Under the pieces are notes generated by a model, which saw only the letters and a program-made list of their open reading frames with translations, had not been told where the DNA came from and searched no databases. A DNA stretch of 27,776 nucleotides from JANQPA01 sp964628385 (GTDB taxonomy: Bacteria; Bacteroidota; Bacteroidia; Chitinophagales; Saprospiraceae), in assembly GCA_964628385.1 (NCBI GenBank), contig CAZVOD010000061.1, forward strand, positions 1-27,776, written 5' to 3'. Below are positions 1 to 7,282 of this stretch, piece after piece. Position 1 is the first letter of the stretch. Each line of letters begins with the position of its first letter. The position numbers and the translations under genes were made by a program.

Positions 1-47
1 AGTAAAATTAAGAGTTAATTTTAAATTTCATACTTTAATTTCGTGAA

Positions 48-845
48 TTACTTAATATATATTTTTGAATCTAAAGGAAAAGAAGCCAGCAAGTTATCAC
101 CATCAATTACATAGCTTGACGCGTAAAGTTGAGGCGCTAAAGTGAAAAAGCCTTTCTCGTAAATTGGTGGGAAGGGAAGTATGCCCTGCTCTTCTATAAC
201 CTCTTTGTTAGGTTTTGTAAGCTTGATCTTCAAAATTGAAGACAGGTCTGTCCTCACATTCGATCCGACAAAGTTGTAAACGCCCATTCCAATGGGAAGA
301 ATGTACCGATCTTGATCAAATTTTGTAAGAGGAAATCTACATGCTATGACTGGTTTGTATAATTTTGAATTATCTGTTGACCAATAGAAAACCTCTGCTG
401 CCTTCCGCTTATTCTCTAAAGAATACCTGAGAAACTTTCCTGCAAGAGCATCCCAAGCTACAAGTTCATTTTCAAAGACCGATACCCCAAGATTGTATAT
501 TCTGGCTCCTTCAGATATTTGATAAGGCCCTTCACTGGGTAATACCAGGGTATCCAGCGGTTCTTTGGTTTGCCAATCAAAAAAATAAACTTTTACTGCT
601 TTTGCCATAGATGCATCATCACACAGGTAAAAAATTTCTCTTCCTTCAGTATCAGTATATACTCCTAAATCTCTAAGATCATCTACATTTGAGAAAGCAC
701 AGGGAACCGAGAAGGCTCCTGTTTGACTTAACCGTACTTCTTCTCGCTGAAGGTATTTTACCGGGTCACCTACGGCTTTTTCAGCTTCATCATTATTACA
801 GCCTAGCACTGAAAGTAATATAAATAAGGAAATCGTTTTTTTCAT
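48..845 (-). CDS. DUF4221-like / six-bladed beta-propeller lipoprotein, possibly C-terminally truncated
   Basis: A 265-residue protein with a lipoprotein signal peptide; the lipobox VLGC puts the lipidated Cys at residue 16, so it should be anchored in the periplasm or on the outer membrane. The body has the rhythm of Bacteroidota propeller lipoproteins of the DUF4221/6-bladed type: strands ending in short polar turns, a YNLGVSVFEN-like segment, and an FPPIYEKG segment before the last visible blade. From memory the family is usually about 350-400 residues. This frame stops at IYIK, where relatives normally continue into further blades, and the 47 bases beyond show early stops in all three frames. 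The Cys-rich peptide gene lies 90 bp upstream on the same strand, so the two may be co-transcribed. Function is unknown; ligand sensing or surface binding is inference. Family assignment is moderate. Confidence 0.6.
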   Translation of the reverse strand: MKKTISLFILLSVLGCNNDEAEKAVGDPVKYLQREEVRLSQTGAFSVPCAFSNVDDLRDLGVYTDTEGREIFYLCDDASMAKAVKVYFFDWQTKEPLDTLVLPSEGPYQISEGARIYNLGVSVFENELVAWDALAGKFLRYSLENKRKAAEVFYWSTDNSKLYKPVIACRFPLTKFDQDRYILPIGMGVYNFVGSNVRTDLSSILKIKLTKPNKEVIEEQGILPFPPIYEKGFFTLAPQLYASSYVIDGDNLLASFPLDSKIYIK

Positions 846-861
846 CTGAAAAATTATAAAA

Positions 862-900
862 GGGAGGCTGTCTTAAAAGTAAATTTTGAGGTAGCCTCTC
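862..900. terminator. 17-bp hairpin between peptide and propeller genes
   Basis: Arms 862-878 and 884-900 enclose a 5-nt loop. As plus-strand RNA every position pairs if G-U wobbles are allowed. As minus-strand RNA the same positions give A-C mismatches, but the arm is followed by a TTTT run (854-861 region). It can act as a terminator or attenuator between the two minus-strand genes. The right arm (884-900) recurs with two mismatches at 6907-6923 in opposite orientation, which suggests a dispersed small repeat. Confidence 0.5.
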
Positions 901-935
901 CCGAAAGTTTAGAATTTTAAAAACAAATCTTGATC

Positions 936-1187
936 TTATTGAATTCTTTTTATTTGATCTGTTGTAACTGTACCAATACAATCACAAGTAGCCACAAATG
1001 AATAAGGAGAAAATGTCAGACACCTGCCTGCATTGCAATCGTAACCATGTGACCTGTCTTCTTTCCATTCACAAAGCCCAACGTTGCCCGCATCCGGCCC
1101 TCCAGCACAATATGTGTAATGAGCGTTTACTATACTTAATGTATAAATCGACACTACAATGACTAATAAAAATTTTAAAATTTTCAT
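936..1187 (-). CDS. small secreted Cys-rich peptide
   Basis: An 83-residue product from the ATG at 1187; the frame extends upstream to 1235, but the internal Met begins a classic signal peptide (MKILKFLLVIVVS..., cleavage near residue 22, SIVNA). The mature part of about 61 residues holds six Cys (27, 39, 51, 56, 68, 70), several Gly, and a CDC pair near the end, suggesting three disulphides in the periplasm or outside the cell. It precedes a propeller lipoprotein gene on the same strand. Bacteroidota often pair short secreted Cys-containing peptides (for example NVEALA-type) with six-bladed propeller lipoproteins; this one lacks a clear NVEALA motif, so the link is by context only. Function not recognised. 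A hairpin at 862-900 follows its stop. Confidence 0.55.
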   Translation of the reverse strand: MKILKFLLVIVVSIYTLSIVNAHYTYCAGGPDAGNVGLCEWKEDRSHGYDCNAGRCLTFSPYSFVATCDCIGTVTTDQIKRIQ

Positions 1188-1235
1188 TTTAAAATTTTGA
1201 ATATTTATGCCTACTCTTTCCAAGGTTTTCGGCAA

Positions 1236-1579
1236 TTCCCTTGAACATATATCATATTGGCCAATTAGTTCAATGTGAATGTAAGTGTTTTTTTGTTAAA
1301 AATGCCAAATAAGATTTGGTTTAATTATCTTGCACCATTTTTTTGGGGTGTTTTGCACCGTTTTACACCATGGCTTAAGTTTTAGAACTAAAAAATGACA
1401 AAATAAAATTGAGGATTGTGGGTGAAATTCTGGGACAGCAAATATTATTTCGCGTGAAGTAATAAGTTTAAGGTTGCGGGCAAAGACAAATAATCAAATT
1501 CTAGTGGAGAAAAGCGTCTGTTTACTTATTTTAGAGTCACTATTTTAACATTAAAGTAAGAAAATAAAAACGTACTATT
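1236..1579. other. divergent intergenic region with palindrome and CACC repeats
   Basis: About 390 bp separate the peptide start (1187, minus) from the Hint protein start (1580, plus). The visible structures are a perfect 6-bp palindrome with 3-nt spacer, CCAAAT-AAG-ATTTGG (1305-1319), and a cluster of CACC-containing blocks near 1333, 1356 and 1366 with an intervening GGGGTG (1345-1350) that can pair with either neighbour. These are candidate operators or alternative RNA structures. No convincing ORF and no clear TAnnTTTG box were found here. Confidence 0.35.
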
Positions 1580-2836
1580 ATGGCAAAAGGACTCCACTTC
1601 AAAATCATTGTATCATTTATTGCGATGGTATTTCAAATTTCAGTGGCAAGTGGGCAAGAGCTCAAGAATATGAAGCCGTCGTATATTCAATTGCTTGATT
1701 TTTCTGATGAGGCTAAAGCTGGATGGGCTCGCCGGGATGCCTTATTGGAGCAGCTCGTCAGCGGAGATAAAGAATGGAATAATCTGAGCAAAGAAGAGCA
1801 ACAACTGCTGGAAAAATATGAAGAGGTATACGAAAATATTTGGGATATAGTTGGTGGAGGCGATAGTTGGTACAATGTAGGAGGCCCAAAGCAAGTTACA
1901 GCGTCCAGTCATTTAAAATCTCAAGGTTCAAATACCTATGATCCGCAAAATGTACATGATTTGAGCTATAAAAATGCTTGGGTAGAAGGCGTGCCCGGTT
2001 ACGGCATCGGGGAGTATCTCACCTATACTTTTCCGGCAGCTTCACCAAGAATTACCGATATCATAGTTGTAAACGGGTATGTAAAAAGCGAATCAGCTTA
2101 CCGGAATAATTCCAGAGTAAAAAAGCTTAAGGTTTATCTCAATGATAAGCCTTACGCAATTTTAAATTTGGAGGATAAGATTGCCAGTCAGGGGTTCAAA
2201 GTTGAGCCAATAGGATACGGTAATCGAGAAAACCTGGATATGCTTGATACCAAGGTGGATTGGACTTTGAAGTTTGAAATTCTGGAAGTCTACAAAGGAG
2301 CGAAATATGCCGATGTTGCAATCACTGAAATATACTTTGATGGCCTCGATGTCTTGTGTTTGGCGAAAGGGACCAAAGTTCAACTAGCAAATAAACTGCA
2401 AAAAAATATAGAAGACCTGAAAGTTGGAGATCTTGTAATGAGCATGGATCCAGAAACCGGCCAATTGTATACTACCCAGATTAAAAAGCTCGAAAAGGTT
2501 ATTCATCATAATCTTGTAACTTATAAATTTGAGAGCGGATTTTCCATAACGGTAACGCAGGATCATCCGTTTAAAATTAAAAATAAAGGTTGGGCTTCCC
2601 TGAAGCCACACCAATCCCGGCAGTACAAAGGATTTGAACAAGTTAATATCATAAACATTGGCGATCAATTTCACACTGCTACCGGAGTAGAAAAGTTAGT
2701 TGAGATTGAGCGGCTGAAAGGAAAACAAGAAACCTACACAATTTCAAAATTAAGTGCAGGCCAAAATTTTATTGCCAATGGGTTGATTGTCGGGGTCGAA
2801 GAATTAAAAGGTGAGTTGAAATCTATTAATAACTGA
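1580..2836 (+). CDS. secreted protein with glycan-binding-like domain and C-terminal Hint domain
   Basis: 418 residues. A signal peptide (1 to about 25, ending SVASGQ) is followed by a helical, charged segment (about 40-90). Next is a beta-sandwich region (about 95-256) with WVEGVPGYGIGEYLTYTF, a central VNGY..N.R segment and DVAITEIYFDG at its end; this resembles the NADase-type glycan-binding/discoidin-like domain of Bacteroidota secreted proteins. A Hint (hedgehog/intein) domain runs from Cys260 (CLAKGTKV) through block B TQDHPF (326-331, His329) to the terminal strand NFIANGLIV (396-404). Hint domains self-cleave at their N-terminal Cys. The usual VHN ending is VGV here, and only about 14 residues follow, so there is no toxin or extein. 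Predicted exported; autoprocessing at residue 259/260 is inference. It stands alone on its strand, before miaB. Confidence 0.75.
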   Translation: MAKGLHFKIIVSFIAMVFQISVASGQELKNMKPSYIQLLDFSDEAKAGWARRDALLEQLVSGDKEWNNLSKEEQQLLEKYEEVYENIWDIVGGGDSWYNVGGPKQVTASSHLKSQGSNTYDPQNVHDLSYKNAWVEGVPGYGIGEYLTYTFPAASPRITDIIVVNGYVKSESAYRNNSRVKKLKVYLNDKPYAILNLEDKIASQGFKVEPIGYGNRENLDMLDTKVDWTLKFEILEVYKGAKYADVAITEIYFDGLDVLCLAKGTKVQLANKLQKNIEDLKVGDLVMSMDPETGQLYTTQIKKLEKVIHHNLVTYKFESGFSITVTQDHPFKIKNKGWASLKPHQSRQYKGFEQVNIINIGDQFHTATGVEKLVEIERLKGKQETYTISKLSAGQNFIANGLIVGVEELKGELKSINN

Positions 2837-2946
2837 TTTTCTTATCCAGCGTTTTTTCAGTTTGCCAGATTACAAAACGACGTACTAGGGTGGCAAGTCT
2901 TTTAAATATTTCCTGCCAAAATGTCACATGTAAATGTGAAGTTTCT

Positions 2947-2954
2947 TACCTTTG
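2947..2954 (+). promoter_or_regulatory. Bacteroidota -7 box for the miaB operon
   Basis: TACCTTTG matches TAnnTTTG and lies 26 nt before the ATG at 2981. No clear TTG -33 element is seen at the right spacing. The box lies inside the longer reading frame that opens at 2921, which argues that the true miaB start is 2981. Confidence 0.45.
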
Positions 2955-2980
2955 CATTTCAAAAGAAAAACGTGGTAAAT

Positions 2981-4429
2981 ATGTACAATGATAATCCAAC
3001 ACTGGAAGGTATTAACAACAAAAAAATCATAGAAGGTCGTCAGGGAGAAGTTTTTGAAAAAGAACAGCTAGATCCACAAGACGGACAGAAGAAATTTTAT
3101 ATAGAAAGCTACGGTTGTCAAATGAATTTCAGCGACAGCGAAATTGTAGCTTCTATCTTATCAGAAATTGGCTATGGTTCTACGCGCAATATCGAAGAGT
3201 CAGACCTAATTTTGATCAACACCTGTTCTATCCGGGAAAAGGCGGAAGAAACAGTACGCAAGCGCCTGCGAATTTTTGATAAAGTCAAAGCAAACAGGCC
3301 CGGAACTTTGGTGGGGGTATTGGGTTGTATGGCCGAGCGCCTTAAGAAGAAACTGCTTCAGGAGGAGAAGTTGGTAGATCTGGTTGTTGGACCGGATGCC
3401 TACCGGGAGTTGCCTGCTTTGGTAGCCACTGCTGAAGATGGTGACAAAGGCATTAATGTGCTCCTTTCCAGAGAAGAAACCTATGCAGATATTAGCCCAA
3501 TGCGCCTGGGTTCTAATGGTGTTTCAGCTTTCATTTCTATAATGCGGGGCTGTGACAATATGTGCTCTTTTTGTGTTGTGCCCTTCACGAGGGGAAGAGA
3601 GCGCAGTCGCGATGCGTTCAGTATTGTGGCTGAAGCTACTGATCTATTTGAAAAAGGGTTTCGGGAGGTTACATTACTGGGGCAAAATGTCGATTCCTAC
3701 AAATGGAAAAACCCAGAAACTGAAAAAGCGGTGAGCTTTGCCGAACTTCTGGAAATGGTAGCGCTGGTACACCCTGACTTGAGGGTACGCTTTTCTACTT
3801 CCCATCCTAAGGATATGACAGATGAGGTACTGCACACCATGGCCAAATACGAAAATATCTGTAACTACATCCATTTGCCGGTACAATCAGGTAACAGTCG
3901 GGTACTTGAATTAATGAACCGCACCTACGACAGAGAATGGTATATGGAAAGGGTAGAAGCTATCCGAAGGATCATTCCGGATTGTGCCATATCTTCAGAT
4001 ATTATCGCGGGCTTCTGTACAGAAACGGAAAAAGAACATCAGGATACCTTAAGTATGATGGAGTGGGCAAAGTACAGCATGTCTTATATGTTTTATTACT
4101 CAGAGCGTCCCGGCACACTGGCTGCCAGAAAATACGAAGATGACATACCTTTAGAAGTTAAGAAAAAACGTTTGCAGGAAATCATCAGGTTGCAGACTCA
4201 AATTTCCTACCAGCATAATCAACAAGACATAGGTAAGACTTTTAAGGTCTTGATAGAGGGAGACTCCAAAAAATCTAAAGATGATTTTAAGGGCAGAAAC
4301 TCCCAAAATAAAATGATTGTTTTCCCCAAAGTTGAAGGCTATAAGCCCGGCGATTATATTTATGTAAAAGTGGAAGATGCCACAAGCGCAACATTGAAAG
4401 GACAGGCAGTCCTGGAAGCAGTCAGATAA
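2981..4429 (+). CDS. miaB: tRNA-2-methylthio-N6-dimethylallyladenosine synthase MiaB
   Basis: Radical-SAM methylthiotransferase that converts i6A37 to ms2i6A37 in tRNAs reading UNN codons; cytoplasmic. Numbered from the ATG at 2981 (482 residues), the N-terminal MTTase domain carries its three cluster cysteines in YGCQMN (C46), NTCSIRE (C82) and GCMAER (C116). The radical-SAM triad is CDNMCSFC (C191, C195, C198). A TRAM RNA-binding domain fills about the last 65 residues. The frame opens 20 codons earlier at 2921, but that extension contains the putative -7 box and is not conserved-looking. It heads an operon: the sigma-54 activator starts 36 bp after its stop and the LptE-like gene follows with overlap. 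All expected catalytic residues are present. Confidence 0.97.
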   Translation: MYNDNPTLEGINNKKIIEGRQGEVFEKEQLDPQDGQKKFYIESYGCQMNFSDSEIVASILSEIGYGSTRNIEESDLILINTCSIREKAEETVRKRLRIFDKVKANRPGTLVGVLGCMAERLKKKLLQEEKLVDLVVGPDAYRELPALVATAEDGDKGINVLLSREETYADISPMRLGSNGVSAFISIMRGCDNMCSFCVVPFTRGRERSRDAFSIVAEATDLFEKGFREVTLLGQNVDSYKWKNPETEKAVSFAELLEMVALVHPDLRVRFSTSHPKDMTDEVLHTMAKYENICNYIHLPVQSGNSRVLELMNRTYDREWYMERVEAIRRIIPDCAISSDIIAGFCTETEKEHQDTLSMMEWAKYSMSYMFYYSERPGTLAARKYEDDIPLEVKKKRLQEIIRLQTQISYQHNQQDIGKTFKVLIEGDSKKSKDDFKGRNSQNKMIVFPKVEGYKPGDYIYVKVEDATSATLKGQAVLEAVR

Positions 4430-4465
4430 CTATGCGATAATTATTCCAAAAGAAACGATAACAAA

Positions 4466-5776
4466 ATGGACGTAAACCTTCAGTCAATCAAACAACGATT
4501 TGGCATTATTGGAAGGTCCGAACTATTGGATAGAGCAATTGAAACGGCGGTGAGAGTAGCCAATACAGATTTATCTGTATTGATCACGGGAGAAAGTGGA
4601 GTAGGTAAAGAGGTGATTTCGAAGATTATCTACAGCCTAAGTGCCCGAAAGCACGATAAATTTATTGCCATCAACTGTGGTGCCATTCCGGAAGGCACTA
4701 TCAATTCTGAATTATTTGGACATGAAAAAGGATCGTTTACCGGAGCCACCAGTGAGCGAAAAGGCTATTTTGAAACTTACGACGGTGGCACAGTATTCCT
4801 GGATGAAATAGGAGAAATGCCGCTGGATACCCAGGCGTTTTTACTGCGTGTGCTGGAATCCGGCGAATTTATACGGGTAGGGTCTAACAAAGTCCAAAGG
4901 ACGGATATTCGCATCATAGCCGCTACCAATGTCAATTTACAGGAAAAGATAAAGGAGGGAAAATTTAGAGAAGACCTCTTTTTCAGAATAAGCACTGTAC
5001 CAATAAAAGTACCGGCTTTAAGAGAGCGCTCAGAAGATATTTATCCTCTCTTTAGAAAATTTGTAGTGGATTTTGCCGAAAAGTACAGAACAAGTCCTAT
5101 TCAGCTAGATGAAAAAGCCTCCTTGCTTTTTGAAAATTATTCCTGGCCCGGTAATATCAGAGAATTAAAGCATGTTGCAGAACAGTTATCTGTTCTGGCC
5201 GAGGATCGCCTAATCACGGCGGATATGCTCATTAAATTGATTCCCAATATTATGCAACGCCACCTGCCGGCCTTACCGCCTAATCAGGGACCATCCGAAG
5301 GAATGCAGGAAAGGGAAATTCTTTACAAATTATTATTTGAAATGAAGTCGGATATGAATGAGTTGAAAAGCCTCGTTTTTGAACTTATTCGCTCCAATGA
5401 TCTCAGAGTACCGAATTCTCAAAGCCTTAAAGCACTGCAACCAACAGATTCCGAAATGCGAGCAGAAGCGCTGGAACATTTTCCTAAATCTTCGGGTAAT
5501 GCCTATCTGCCATATCCGAGAAAAGAAAAAGAGGAGAATTATGAGGTGCCGGACGAAGAGATAAGAAGGGAAAGACCCATTATTTTGGACGAAAAAACAC
5601 GTGAAAATTATTCTAAATCAGAAGTGGTAGATGAGGTGCTGTCGTTAGAAGAGAATGAAAAGGAATTGATAAAGAAAGCCCTTCGTAAGCATCACGGCCG
5701 AAGGAAGGAAGCGGCACAGGACTTGGGAATTTCTGAACGAACCTTATATCGAAAGATTAAGCAATACGAATTATGA
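4466..5776 (+). CDS. sigma-54-dependent transcriptional activator (AAA+ / Fis HTH, no receiver)
   Basis: 436 residues. The AAA+ sigma-54 interaction domain begins almost at the N-terminus: Walker A GESGVGKE (42-49), the sigma-54 contact loop as GSFTGA (89-94, Ser in place of the common Ala), Walker B GGTVFLDEIGE (107-117), and WPGNIREL in the lid. A linker of about 120 residues rich in charged residues leads to a Fis-type helix-turn-helix at the C-terminus (HHGRRKEAAQDLGISERTLYRKIKQYEL). There is no N-terminal receiver, GAF or PAS domain, so activity is probably controlled by expression, by partner proteins or through the linker. It lies 36 bp after miaB and overlaps the next gene by 4 bp. 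The role of such a regulator next to envelope assembly genes is unknown; control of envelope functions is inference. Confidence 0.93.
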   Translation: MDVNLQSIKQRFGIIGRSELLDRAIETAVRVANTDLSVLITGESGVGKEVISKIIYSLSARKHDKFIAINCGAIPEGTINSELFGHEKGSFTGATSERKGYFETYDGGTVFLDEIGEMPLDTQAFLLRVLESGEFIRVGSNKVQRTDIRIIAATNVNLQEKIKEGKFREDLFFRISTVPIKVPALRERSEDIYPLFRKFVVDFAEKYRTSPIQLDEKASLLFENYSWPGNIRELKHVAEQLSVLAEDRLITADMLIKLIPNIMQRHLPALPPNQGPSEGMQEREILYKLLFEMKSDMNELKSLVFELIRSNDLRVPNSQSLKALQPTDSEMRAEALEHFPKSSGNAYLPYPRKEKEENYEVPDEEIRRERPIILDEKTRENYSKSEVVDEVLSLEENEKELIKKALRKHHGRRKEAAQDLGISERTLYRKIKQYEL

Positions 5777-6282
5777 GAAAATTAGTAAGCGATCTATATC
5801 CGGTCTTATTTATTGTGCTCTTGCTCAGTTTGGCTGGTTGTTATTCTTTTAGTGGCATTACCATTGATCCTAACATTAAGACTTACAAAGTCAATAATTA
5901 CGAGGATCAAACACTGGATGCCATCCCGGGGTTGGATCAGATTTTTACAGAAACCCTCAAAGAAAAAATAAGAACGCAATCCCGGTTGATCTATCAAGAT
6001 GTCAATCCAGATGTTGAATTTATGGGCAGTATAGTCAATTACAGAATTACCTCGGAGGCACCACAGCCCGGAGAGGTCTCCGCCATTAACCGATTGACCA
6101 TCAAGGTGCTGATGGAATACAAGAACAACCGTAATGAGGATAACAGCTGGAAAAAGAATTTTGATTTCTTTTTTGATTATGATGCGGAACAAGACTTCTT
6201 GGCCGTACAGGATGAAGCTGTAGATGCCATCACCACTCAGATCAACGAATATATTTTTAATGAAGCATTCAACGATTGGTAA
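5773..6282 (+). CDS. lptE: LptE-family outer-membrane LPS assembly lipoprotein
   Basis: 169 residues with a lipoprotein signal peptide and lipobox LAGC (Cys23). After the Cys comes the family opening C-YSFSGITIDPNIKTYKV, then an F-T-E-T-L-K-E-K-I-R segment and an alternating beta/alpha plan typical of the Bacteroidota LptE family (LPS transport, partner of LptD at the outer membrane). The ATG overlaps the TGA of the sigma-54 activator (ATGA, 4 bp), implying translational coupling. The operon ends just after it at a strong hairpin. Naming rests on the lipobox, the opening motif and the miaB/sigma-54 context; LptD is not in this window. Confidence 0.85.
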   Translation: MRKLVSDLYPVLFIVLLLSLAGCYSFSGITIDPNIKTYKVNNYEDQTLDAIPGLDQIFTETLKEKIRTQSRLIYQDVNPDVEFMGSIVNYRITSEAPQPGEVSAINRLTIKVLMEYKNNRNEDNSWKKNFDFFFDYDAEQDFLAVQDEAVDAITTQINEYIFNEAFNDW

Positions 6283-6287
6283 AATAA

Positions 6288-6321
6288 AAACAGGTAACTT
6301 CATTGTAGAAATTACCTGTTT
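6288..6321. terminator. bidirectional terminator between lptE and tRNA-His
   Basis: Perfect 10-bp stem AAACAGGTAA (6288-6297) / TTACCTGTTT (6312-6321), loop 14 nt, A-rich on the left and T-rich on the right. It can end the miaB operon on the plus strand and the tRNA-His transcript on the minus strand. Confidence 0.8.
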
Positions 6322-6329
6322 ATTAATTG

Positions 6330-6407
6330 TGGGGAGCCAGATCGGGATTGAACCGACGACCTCTGGAACCACAATCCAGCGCTCTAACCAACTGAGCTAC
6401 TAGCTCC
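6330..6407 (-). tRNA. tRNA-His (anticodon GTG)
   Basis: The complement folds as a cloverleaf: acceptor GAGCTAG/CTGGCTC, D-arm GCTC...GAGC, anticodon arm CTGGA-TTGTGGT-TCCAG with GTG at 34-36, and T-arm with GGTTCAATCC. An encoded extra G(-1) at 6407 can pair with C73, the hallmark of tRNA-His. CCA is encoded (TGG at 6330-6332 on the plus strand). Confidence 0.96.
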
Positions 6408-6434
6408 ATTTTGTTCCCTTATTTTTAGGCTTTG

Positions 6435-6465
6435 CAAAATTAATAGATGATTCTAAGAAACGCAA
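6435..6465 (-). promoter_or_regulatory. promoter of tRNA-His
   Basis: On the minus strand a TTG (6463-6465) lies 20 nt from TAATTTTG (6435-6442), a good match to the Bacteroidota TTG-N19-21-TAnnTTTG pattern. Transcription would start about 20 nt before the tRNA 5' end. The -33 element falls inside the coding start of the divergent lipoprotein gene at 6447. Confidence 0.65.
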
Positions 6466-6875
6466 GTGTTTGTGAGGCATTATTTTTATTAATGCTAACA
6501 CTGGGAGTTTTTTCTTGCCATACTGATCAACTTCCTACCGATAATATAAGTTCCGAAACCACACAATTGTTTTGTGTGGCGGCCTCTGATTCATCGGAGA
6601 GGTTTTCTGTTTTTGCGACAATTGGTAGTAATCAGACTAAGATCACCGAAACGGATGCCTGCAAGTCAGTTGATGTTAATCAATATTTTGATAAAAATGC
6701 GCAGCTTCAAGTAAGAAGTATCCTTGGCATTGGCCAAGCAGAAACCCAGGCTGTTGCTATAATACAGATCGGCGAGTTTAGCTATACTATTGTTGTTAAA
6801 TCAGAGCTCAATGCCAAAGGATTCAGCCTAGCGACTTATCAGGATGGTAAGTTTTATTTCGGACCGGTTGAATAG
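6447..6875 (+). CDS. small putative lipoprotein, unrecognised
   Basis: 142 residues: hydrophobic signal segment ending VFSC (possible lipidated Cys24; Phe at -2 is unusual but tolerated in this phylum), then about 118 residues that look like a small beta-sandwich (SSERFSVFATIGSNQTKITETDAC, then two strand pairs such as AVAIIQIGEFSYTIVV). Two further Cys (near residues 43 and 70) may form a disulphide. No family recognised. The only upstream Met able to give a full signal peptide is the one at 6447; the next Met would leave too short a signal. It is divergent from tRNA-His and their control regions overlap. Confidence 0.6.
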   Translation: MILRNASVCEALFLLMLTLGVFSCHTDQLPTDNISSETTQLFCVAASDSSERFSVFATIGSNQTKITETDACKSVDVNQYFDKNAQLQVRSILGIGQAETQAVAIIQIGEFSYTIVVKSELNAKGFSLATYQDGKFYFGPVE

Positions 6876-7282
6876 AAAAAAACGCCCCTCCCAAAAAAAA
6901 TCCCGAGAGAGGCTATCCCAAAAACCGATTAAACATTTACAATTAGATCTTACGAATAAACCTATAAAAAGGTTATATATTGCTTATGGGAATATAACTA
7001 TCAACCCCATTTATGCTCACAATTTGAACTTTTTTTCCGAAATTAAAAAAAATGTTATAGGTTTTTTTCGTTTTGGTAAATCTGAATTATTTAATGGTAG
7101 GAAAATGAAAATTTGAGGCAGAACTATTTCTATTTTCGTTTTTTTACGACATCAAATTTTTGCTTGCTCCGTATTATTTGCATAAAATTTACATTTAAGA
7201 TAAAATACTTTCCACCAGCGAATCGCCAAAATTTATCCACAATAGCGTTTTTCAATTTTTTTATTTACTATTTTTGCGGGCT
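6876..7282. other. AT-rich non-coding region before smc
   Basis: No convincing gene. A frame runs through 6844-7116, but it overlaps the lipoprotein end, is low-complexity and has no recognisable features. An imperfect hairpin (6884-6890 with 6907-6913, one mismatch) follows the lipoprotein stop; on the minus strand it is followed by a T run. Bases 6907-6923 repeat the right arm of the 862-900 hairpin. The smc -7 box ends the region. Confidence 0.5.
7269..7276 (+). promoter_or_regulatory. -7 box of smc
   Basis: TATTTTTG followed by CGGG matches TAnnTTTG; no clear TTG lies at the -33 position. Only 6 bases separate it from the smc ATG at 7283, so the transcript may have almost no leader. The alternative TTG start at 7274 lies within this box. 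Confidence 0.45.

Noticed and set aside
796..981. 61-residue minus-strand frame across the hairpin at 862-900
   Set aside because: It overlaps both the propeller lipoprotein start and the peptide end and crosses the intergenic hairpin.
2862..2896. TTGCCA/TGGCAA inverted pair before miaB
   Set aside because: Only 6 bp with a 23-nt gap, within chance expectation, and no T run after it.
2921..2980. 20-codon N-terminal extension of MiaB
   Set aside because: It contains the putative -7 box and does not look like MiaB; the ATG at 2981 is preferred.
5806..6372. 188-residue minus-strand frame
   Set aside because: It is antisense to lptE and runs into the tRNA-His gene; lptE has a lipobox and operon context.
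6844..7116. 90-residue plus-strand frame after the small lipoprotein
   Set aside because: It overlaps the lipoprotein end in another frame, is dominated by Lys, Asn and Phe from AT-rich DNA, and has no signal peptide or motif.
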